In this document: positions 56,405 to 64,000 of the stretch, in pieces | Numbering within the stretch: position 1 is the first letter of the stretch | How the letters are laid out: every line of letters begins with the position of its first letter | Source: Mytilisepta virgata | Taxonomy: Eukaryota; Mollusca; Bivalvia; Mytilida; Mytilidae | Direction of reading: 5' to 3' | DNA: 64,000 nt | Assembly: GCA_028015205.1 (NCBI GenBank) | Contig: CM051516.1 | Location: 34,672,230 to 34,736,229, forward strand | Position numbers and translations under genes: made by a program | Notes under the pieces: model-generated | Database searches by the model: none | What the model saw: the letters and a program-made list of their open reading frames with translations, nothing else | Told to the model about the DNA's origin: nothing

Positions 56405-57599
56405 AATTGAGCAAAACTGATGTGCACATCTTGTCATCAAAATTTGGAAAGGTGTTATTTAATTTAAAAGTAATACTTTTTGATAATTGGTTGAAACAAA
56501 CTAAGGAAAAAATATTTGTCTTTGGTCGGAAAACATGTTGGTAAATTTCATTTTCCTCTCATTAAACGAGTACTTTTTGCAAAGTTTCTACAAATTAACA
56601 TTTCAATAATATAAATTTCCTAAGTAAAATGTACAAAACAATCAGAATTTTTTATTTAATTCACCAGGTACATTTATTACACGAATATATTGAAATACTT
56701 AAAAGGCATTTTTAACTGATCTGTGTACAGGTTATTTTTTTTTTACTTCGAATGTCCTGATTATCTAATAACACACCTAAATATATAATAAAACATTTAA
56801 TAATTACACCTTTTTAAAAAATCAATACTACGCTGGTTTAACCTGTAGACTGTAATAAATACAAGCCGTAATACAAGTTTAAATATCATTTGTATGTTTT
56901 AAGAAAAATGTCATTTGAATGTTATATGAAAATTTTTATAACACTATATATTTCAAGGAATCCGATTTTCTCACGGTTTCTTTTTTTTTTCAAAGTTAAA
57001 ATTTCCATAACACCTCTCACTTATCATCATTTATCCTATATAGATATGTTTTCGATGAAAACAATTCGAGGAATTTTAAAAAGGTGTCATTTAAATCCTG
57101 TATTTAACACATGCGTCACATTCTTTTGTAATAGTATAATCGGTGTCCTTTATCTTGGTTTTCAGTTTTCAGGACTTTCGACTTCAGGTGACTTATAAAT
57201 TGGTGAATTATGTGTATCTTTAGTATTACACTTGGCATCACTATATTGGTACCACTATATGGATATGGAAACCTGTAAGCTATCGAATATGGATAGCATC
57301 AATCTAGTGGGTATGGATACATTGTACCTTGTATGTGGATTTATTTGCTAGTATTTCAACACTGGTTTGGAATTGATAGATCTACGTAAATTCTTTAAAG
57401 TACAATTTTCAAAATAATCAGTATCATTTATCTAGTTTTTCACTGTTCCAAATTTGTGTTTGCAAGTTTATAGCTGAAACCCATTTATCAGATTTTATAC
57501 ATTTATGGCTGCCTCTGCTCGTGGAAATTGTATTTCCTGCTCATTTTATAATATGTCGTTACTGTGATTAAATTTAATGTGATAAAAACTTTTAAATTC
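56405..57599. other. Repeat-D tail, then no gene seen
   Basis: The first ~50 bases belong to repeat D. The 102-codon ORF at 56890-57198 is AT-rich, lacks a domain, and I do not accept it as a gene. Confidence 0.4.
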
Positions 57600-57770
57600 T
57601 AAGATGGCTTTGGCTTTTACAATTCTTGGTCGTTTTGGCACATGATTCTGCTTCCAACGTTTTGGATAATTCTTTTGGCTTTCACCATTTTCGGTCATGA
57701 GCACAATGGAGAGACGTAAATTGACAAAATCTGCATATCTTTGGGATATCAAAATTTGATATCATAAATG
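57600..57770 (+). repeat. Dispersed repeat D
   Basis: tttggcttttacaattcttg, cgttttggataattctttt, ggtcatgagcacaatgga, catatctttgggatatcaaa. Confidence 0.5.
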
Positions 57771-57774
57771 TATT

Positions 57775-58500
57775 ATTATACCCGCATTGCGGGCATATTG
57801 TCGATGTCTCCGTCCGTCCGTGTGTCTGTCCATTTGTCACACTTTCTTGTGACATCAACTCCTCATTCAGTTTTGGGTATAGCATTTCAATTCAACGGGT
57901 GAAATGTGGGACCGAAAACGAGCGAATTATCATAATATACTTGTGACTCCTCATTCATTATTGATGCAAGGCTTCTACATTCACTATAGAATGATTGTAG
58001 ATATGATGTTGATGCAAAATAAGATTTTAAAATTTGGATTTCTTTCGTGGAGCGAAATTTGGGACCTAAAATGAGCAAATTTTCAAAATATGCTTAAAAC
58101 ATCAATTTTTGAGGCATTATTTATTATAGGCTTCAGGTTTCTCTATAGGTAAAATGCCCATGGTGTAAAGTTGGAAAGACAAGTTTCAAAATTTTCATTT
58201 TCGCTTAATTGACGAAATCAACAAATTGTCAAAATATGAATGTGACATCAACTACTTATTGGTTATTGATGCTAGGCTTGTACTTTGATTAAAGAATGAT
58301 TGTACATATGATGTAGATGCGCAATATAAAGTTTTTAAAATTTTGATTTCATTCATGGAGTGAATATTGGGACCGAAAATGAACGAATTTTCAAAATATA
58401 CTTAAAACATTAATTTCTGAGGCATTTTGTATGCTAGGGTTCTGTTTTCTTTATAGGTAGATTGTCCATGATGGACAGATGCAAAAAATATGCTTAAAAC
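57775..58500. repeat. Diverged tandem repeat with CCGTCCGT start
   Basis: Units share gggacc(g/t)aaaa(c/t)gagc, ttttcaaaatatrcttaaaac, gaatgattgta and gatgttgatgcaaaat. Repeats occur near 57890, 58050, 58200 and 58370. It begins with tccgtccgtccg at 57812, like the other tandem families in the window. Confidence 0.7.
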
Positions 58501-58979
58501 ACAATGTTAGACCCATGGCATATAGGAAGTATTATAATTATCAAATATGCTGTTGAGGAATAACATAAATATCTTTGATCCTAAAATAAACATAGTTAAT
58601 TTGAACTCGGGTACTATTTTTCCCCACTGCAAATTCCACAAAACCAGAATCCAAAGACAAGGCAAATCACTAACATAACAAAGAAATACTACAAAGACAC
58701 AAGCAAAAAAAAAAACACAATAAACCAAAGAGAACAAGTAATCCTGTATCAGTGAACTGATACAAAAGTCTCCCAAACGAAGTCAAAGTAGTTCAGATTT
58801 CAAATGAGATCATTGAATTTGAGTTGAGACAATATGTGGTAGCAAAGTAAGATTTTTGAATAAGACCACCTTTTTGAAAGTTTTTCCATGGTAACAGTAC
58901 CCATATTGTGGAAATGTTACTGCAGAAATATCTTCATACTAATGCAACTCAACTGCATAAGATTTTAAACAATTTGGGG
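58501..58979. other. No gene seen
   Basis: The 89-codon minus-strand ORF (58507-58776) is unsupported. Contains tctcccaaacgaag at 58770, repeated inverted at about 60554. Confidence 0.4.
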
Positions 58980-60600
58980 TTAAAAAAAAAGAAGAGGACC
59001 CAGTGATAAAATAAAAACCCACTCATGGTAGGTAACAATCCTGTGCTGTTTCATCAAGTTTGGCTTCAAAGTTAATCTGCGGACAAGGTCACTGGCGAAA
59101 GACAATAATAATAAAAAATATCACAAATATAAATCTTGTATCCGTGAACCGATACAAAAGTGTCTCGAAAAAAAAATCACCCAGTTAGAACCCACATGAC
59201 TCTAATAAAAAAACTGGAAAATCAATGAAAACCAATTTTGGACCACCAACCGGAAAAAATTTTGGAACCCCAAAGTGGAAAATTTAAGTAGCAGTATTGA
59301 AGCCCCCTTTGGACCCTCATTTAAACAAATGGGCAGGCGTTTCCCTTAAAGAGCCTAACTACAAAGTTCTTGGAGCACAGCTGAAAAAGAAATAAGGCAC
59401 TTGTATCAGTAAATTTTACCATTTGGAACATTGGAAAATCAATGAAAATCCCTTTTGGACTCCCATTTTTATATATTTTGGAACACAACAAATGATAAAT
59501 TTAAGTAACACCATAGCAGCCCCTTTTGACCCTAATTAAAAAAAAATTGGGCAAGGGTTCCCTTAATAGAGACTAACCCCAAAGTCCTTGGGACACAGCT
59601 GAAAAACAAGGCACTTGTATCAGTACATTCTACCATTCCGAACATTGAAAAATCAATGAAAACCCTTTTTGACCCCAATCACCATAGGAGCCCCTTTTGA
59701 CTCTCATTTAAAAACAACTGGACAGGGTTCCCCTTACACAGCCTAACCCCAAAGTTCATGAAGCACTACTGAAAAGGTACAAGACTTATATCAGTAAATT
59801 TTACCATTTTGAACATATAAAATCAATGAAAACTTCCTTTGCACCCCCATTTCAAAACATTTTGGTACCCAAAATTTGAAAATTTGAGTACATGTCATCC
59901 TTATTCTAATTTAGCTCAAAAACATGTAACAGAAGCAATAACATCAATGCAAATAGAATTTAAAAATTACCCACCCCACCCCCATTTGGGGCCCCTACTG
60001 ACCCCCAGGGCCCCTCGACACAAATTACACCCTAATTACACATCTAATGACATCGATCTTACATCATGTCAACTTTCATAGATCATGGACCAACAGTTTC
60101 TGAGGAAACTGCAACTTAAGTTTTCCAAACAATTTCAGACTTCTTCCGTTTCAATGGCAACGGGAGCCATTTTGAAAATTTAAAATCTTGAATGCACATC
60201 TACACATGGCTAGTAACAATCCTGTGAAGTTTCATTAAGTTTGGATCACTCACTTGTATCAGTAAATTCTACCATTCCGAACTTTAAAAAATGAATGAAA
60301 ACCCTTTTTTGACCCCCCTTTCACCGTAGGAGCCCCATTTGACGCTCATTTAAAAAAAAACTGGGCAAGGGTCCCCCTGACACAGCCTAACCCCAAAGTT
60401 CATGAGGCACTACTGAAAAAGAAACAAGTCTTATACCAGTAAATTTTACCATTTTGAACATTTAGAAATCAATGAAATCTAAGTTTGGGCGACTTAATAA
60501 GAAACGGGGTAAAAAACAATAAGTCTCCCAAACTTTGTTTGGCGACAAACTTCGTTTGGGAGACTTAATCAAAACAAGACACAACAAAAACTAAAGCACT
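58980..60600. repeat. Degenerate tandem array, units ~170-215 bp
   Basis: tt(g/a)tatcagta(a/c)att is at about 59401, 59615, 59786, 60254 and 60430. Between them recur aatcaatgaaa, cccctttt, gcctaaccccaaagtt and actgaaaa. An open frame at 59839-60081 is a by-product. At 60521-60566 a perfect 13-bp hairpin aagtctcccaaac/gtttgggagactt occurs. Confidence 0.75.
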
Positions 60601-60878
60601 TGCAATGCGAATTTCCATAAAATACCAGGAGTTACATCACGTGTTCCAGTAATTCATGAAATCTAAGTGAAGATATCTATTCTCGTTTTTGAGCTAAAAA
60701 CGTATCGGTCAATCAAGATGAACTACGTAAAATATTTGGATTTATGATATTAACATAGTTTTGACATAACCTTCCCTTGTGTCACACAGGTATATGTGAC
60801 AAGAACTTCGTTCGGTCAAAGAATTAACACTATAAATCTCAAGCATGATATAAACGATTGATCTCTGAAATGTAATGC

Positions 60879-61081
60879 TTAAGCTGTATACGTTGGTATG
60901 TTAATACGAAGAAAGGGGAAGTTTATAATTAGAAATTTGAAACCATTACGTTTGTCACACTGTTGTGATTTCAGTCCTTTTTTGCCGTACAAATCTAAGT
61001 ATAAACCTGAATCAAGTTCCTTCGGGTAGATAAGATGAAGATAAATCTTAAAATTAGGATTATACATTTAGCGGAAACCGA
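60879..61081 (-). pseudogene. Penelope-like RT fragment (copy 6)
   Basis: Minus strand reads YLHLIYPKELDSGLYLDLYG, then CDKRNGFKFLIINFPFLRIN, aligning with HLIYPSELEIKD...YLDLFLEI and YDKRDDF...NFPFL of the other copies. Only about 65 residues remain, cut at both sides. Confidence 0.65.
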
Positions 61082-63160
61082 GATTAAATTACTGATCTAG
61101 TGTCTTCTATTTCTTCTGTAGTCTCCTTGTTGACCTTTCCTGTTATTAGCTTTGTTGTATGCTGTATATTTTATTGTGAGGTTTTTAAATTTTGGTTTTT
61201 TGGAATTGATTTTTTGCTTGCTTATTTATGTCTGTTTGTTTATTTTTCCAAATCATACGACATGTTGGGTGTTTGTTCTATGCTATCTCTTTGAAACATA
61301 CCAATATTTTCATTAGTCCGAGACTGCCTTCCTTGATAATTTTGCCATTTTTTATTGCAGTTTCAAGGGCCAACATTCCCCCCAAAAGACGACTCGGGTA
61401 CCTGTATAAAACGCAACTCCATTTCCTCGTAACCCCCTAGTAAATTTTAAATATATTTATCAACAGTTCTCTTCATATCTGTGAATTAATAGTCTGACAT
61501 CACCTTATTGGATTTTTTAAAAAATGCTCACAGATTAGTCGCACAAAACCGGATTTGATTCTGCTAAATGAATTTTATAAACATTATAAAATATTATTAA
61601 AGTAATCTGATAGCACTATAATCAACAATATCTTAGTGTACATAGCGATTACTGTCTGTCGATATCCTGTTTATTATTCCGCTTTGATTACTTATGGTTA
61701 TTTACCATTGTATTCAGACAAAAATTTAAAAAATATCTTCTAGAATTTGACTAAACATATAAAAATAGCAAAATAAAACGTTATAATTGAAACGCCTCCA
61801 TTATTTTGTAAGAACAAAATCCTTCTAGAAATGTATAAATAATCAATTTGGGCGTTTATTAATTACATTTACATACCACTAATAAATCAAACAGGTAGGT
61901 TTAATCTTTAGTGTGTTACCATATCATACATCAAATATCTTCGTTATTTTTCTGGTGTTGGTAGACTTGTATTATAGGGTCATTGCATTAATAATGGGAA
62001 ATATTGTCTTGATTATCATTTTGCAAGGGATAATTTCCCCAATTTACATGTAAGATTCCTTCGATCGTATAGCAAGATATTTTAATATAGCACACAGTCT
62101 CATATCGTTGAATATTGCATGGTAAATTTTGGTTACGTTCTACATATGATATTACGTTGCTGTACAATAATATACATGATAAATAATTAACTAATATATT
62201 ATTTGCTTCAATGCAACTAAAACTGTCCTTTCAATACAGAGTCATTAACTCGGCTGTATTGGCCGACTTGTACCAGGCCTATATAGGATGAGTCGAAAAA
62301 AAACCATGTAATAATATCATAATATAATTATATTGCGGTGTAAATAATTTTGGCAAAATATAGTTGTCGTCACACAGAAAATTTATTAAAAGTATGGTTT
62401 CAATTCCCTGAGGTAAATTAGACCTTAACCTGAATTTTGATTAAACTTAATTTTTGGTTTCCGGGATTTTGATAGCAGGCTTGTCTGAGAGGGTTGATAT
62501 GTAGTCGTGCGGGAAATTTAGGTGTCTGAGTCTAATTTACAAATTTACAATGATTTTCTCCCAAAGGCAAGAATTCAGATACCAAAAAATTAAATGATTC
62601 TCGTACATGTTTATCTTATTCCGAGTCTTTTTACCCATGTTTCCTCACCAGATGTAATCCATGTTTTGTCTTAAACGGTGCGCCTTTCCCAAGTCAGGAA
62701 AATAAGGTCATGAGTGTCTTTGTCTCGGTTACCTTCTTAGCTTATTTATTTGTTGATATTATGACATGATATTATACCGCAGGACATAAATATTGAGGAA
62801 TTGCCATGTGGCCATTTCGGGGCTTGTGGCATAGTGGGTTTGCCATGTTGTAAGGTCTGATTGCGGATGTATCTATTGCGGAATTAGCCTGTGACCATTC
62901 AAGGCTTGTGGAATAGTGTGGGTTGCCATGTTGTAAGCTCTGGATGATTGTTTACTTATACATTTGTGACTTTGTGACTCAGATAATATTTCTGATATGA
63001 ACTGTTCTGAACAAGTGTTGATTGACTACAAGGCGATAGATCTTATTTTTTTCACGAAGTATTGCTATCTTGACCAAAACTTTTTTAGCCGTTCACAAAT
63101 TTAGCTTATATACCCTTTTTACCCAAGACTTAATATCTGTTTAAAGGTAATATTCTTTAT
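61082..63160. other. Gene-free AT-rich interval
   Basis: Near 62800-62940 a degenerate duplication occurs (attgaggaattgccatgtgg... and attgcggaattagcctgtga..., each followed by gcttgtgg and tgccatgttgtaag). The region presumably contains the intron upstream of the gene at 63188. No coding exon recognised. Confidence 0.45.
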
Positions 63161-63170
63161 TCTATTTCAG
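63159..63170 (+). promoter_or_regulatory. Likely 3' splice site before secreted gene 2
   Basis: Pyrimidine-rich attctatttcag ending at 63170, 17 nt before the ATG at 63188; mirrors the site upstream of the paralog at 22608. Confidence 0.5.
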
Positions 63171-63187
63171 TCTTGAAACAAACAGAG

Positions 63188-63652
63188 ATGGAATCAATCT
63201 TTGTCCTGAAAGGTTGCATAGTTATATTGTTACTACAAAACGTGTTTTGTTTTGATAAAAAGGACGTAGGATTCTTCATTTTAGAAACAAGATATCTGCA
63301 GAATGGTTCCGAGACGGGTGTTCTATCATGGCGTCAAATTAATATTGTAGATAACTCACAATTTTCACTTGCTAATGAGGGGCGGTTAATTAAAGTACCA
63401 GAAGATGGGACAGTTACAGTCGAGGCATCTTTCACCTTAGAAGCTAATCTTCGACACTGGGGTGTTTTAGTTTGCATAAAACATTTTCAGTCGGAACGTA
63501 TTACATGTCAACGAACAAAGAAAGGTGACCTACTTTATATAAATGAACAATTTCAAGTAGCAAGGAATGATGATATAAGGATTGTTGTGTTAGGTATTGG
63601 TCAAATCTACCGTGTGTCAGAGTATAACAGACTGAGGATATATTATATATGA
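63188..63652 (+). CDS. Small secreted protein, TNF/C1q-like fold suspected (paralog 2)
   Basis: 154 residues from the ATG at 63188 (MESIFVLKG); an upstream in-frame extension starts only with TTG and crosses close to the splice site, so I reject it. Residues 1-21 form a signal peptide (core CIVILLLQNVFC, cleavage likely after the last C). The mature part is about 133 residues, strand-rich, with LSWRQ, the pair LVCIKHFQSERITC, NDDIRIVVLGIG and the end RVSEYNRLRIYYI. It aligns throughout with the 22608 protein; about 12 of the last 20 residues are identical, so the C-terminal strand is the most conserved element. The arrangement W, inner strands, cysteine pair, gD turn, terminal strand suggests a single beta-sandwich of TNF/C1q type; not proven. 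A polyadenylation signal AATAAA lies near 63769. Intact. An extracellular ligand, lectin-like or immune role is possible but open. Confidence 0.78.
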   Translation: MESIFVLKGCIVILLLQNVFCFDKKDVGFFILETRYLQNGSETGVLSWRQINIVDNSQFSLANEGRLIKVPEDGTVTVEASFTLEANLRHWGVLVCIKHFQSERITCQRTKKGDLLYINEQFQVARNDDIRIVVLGIGQIYRVSEYNRLRIYYI

Positions 63653-63847
63653 TTTTGTAGCCATACCAATGAACACAAGTTTAATGTATCAGGAGTTCAA
63701 GAAGTTTAAGTGTTCCTTGTTTAAACTATTGTGATTTGAAAAGATACGGAAACATATTTAATTACAAAAATAAAAATTCACTAAAAGTTTAGAAATATAG
63801 GAATTGTTTGCCATTTCTTACATTAACCTTTAGATTATGAGAAACTA

Positions 63848-63960
63848 TCACATATTTTATTGAAATAATGCCGATTTTGCATGTGTAATAAAAGCATAAT
63901 TTGCAGCATGTTATTTGCCCCCGGGGCAATATCATCATACGATGCCAATAACATGTTTTC
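63848..63960. repeat. Palindromic repeat P1, copy 2 (downstream of secreted gene 2)
   Basis: Same landmarks as 21772-21920: cacatattttattgaaataa, gcagcatgttatttgccc, ccggggcaata, ccaataacatgtt. Confidence 0.75.
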
Positions 63961-64000
63961 TCTCATTACAAGCGGTTGATGAAAACGTTTGTCGGTGTAA

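Noticed and set aside
56890..57198. 102-codon plus-strand ORF
   Set aside because: No recognisable domain or codon structure; expected by chance in AT-rich DNA with T-rich frames.
59839..60081. 80-codon ORF
   Set aside because: Lies wholly within the degenerate tandem array.

Overview
The window looks like nuclear DNA of a marine bivalve, most likely a mussel (Mytilidae). It is AT-rich, gene-poor and packed with dispersed repeats that I recognise from memory as common in mussel sequence. It also carries eukaryotic mobile elements (LINE, Tc1/mariner, Penelope-like, SINE, foldback hairpins). There are no operons, rRNA genes or CRISPR arrays. Assignment to a genus is inference.

Layout. 1-630: tandem repeat with CRE and nuclear-receptor half-sites. 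1.7-5.1 kb: the most unusual stretch. It holds a roughly 376-nt sequence in two head-to-tail arrays of opposite orientation (2511-3023 minus, 3970-5089 plus). Each unit carries a hammerhead ribozyme; three plus-strand copies have an intact core. A second, unrelated hammerhead family flanks them. This is the architecture of a retrozyme (non-autonomous retroelement with circular RNA). 5.9-8.4 kb: a TA-flanked MITE-like element, a broken Penelope-like reverse transcriptase, and a repeat with a hammerhead remnant. 14.5-16.9 kb: second Penelope-like copy. 17.5-19.0 kb: a complete Tc1/mariner transposon with an open transposase, inserted in a dispersed repeat. 22.6 kb and 63.2 kb: two small secreted proteins that are clear paralogs of each other, possibly of the TNF/C1q-like fold; they are the only apparent host genes. 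24.5-27.0 kb: further Penelope-like remnants. 33.2-33.8 kb: two large palindromes, one with a hammerhead-like motif. 36.4-43.1 kb: a LINE with both ORFs open; ORF1 ends in an SGNH-esterase-like domain and an RG-rich tail, and ORF2 has endonuclease, reverse transcriptase and a C-terminal zinc-finger-like motif. 46-51.7 kb: MITE-like and palindromic elements, a long AT microsatellite and a tRNA-derived SINE with a perfect 14-bp target duplication. 54-61 kb: more Penelope-like fragments and tandem arrays.

How the parts may work together. Retrozymes encode no protein and need reverse transcriptase from elsewhere. In animals, Penelope-like elements, which themselves often carry hammerheads, are the proposed helper. 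Both kinds lie together here, but every Penelope-like copy in the window is broken, so a helper would have to be elsewhere in the genome. The LINE and the Tc1 element appear complete in coding capacity and are probably recent. The two paralogous secreted genes each have a likely 3' splice site just upstream of the start and are associated with copies of one palindromic repeat.
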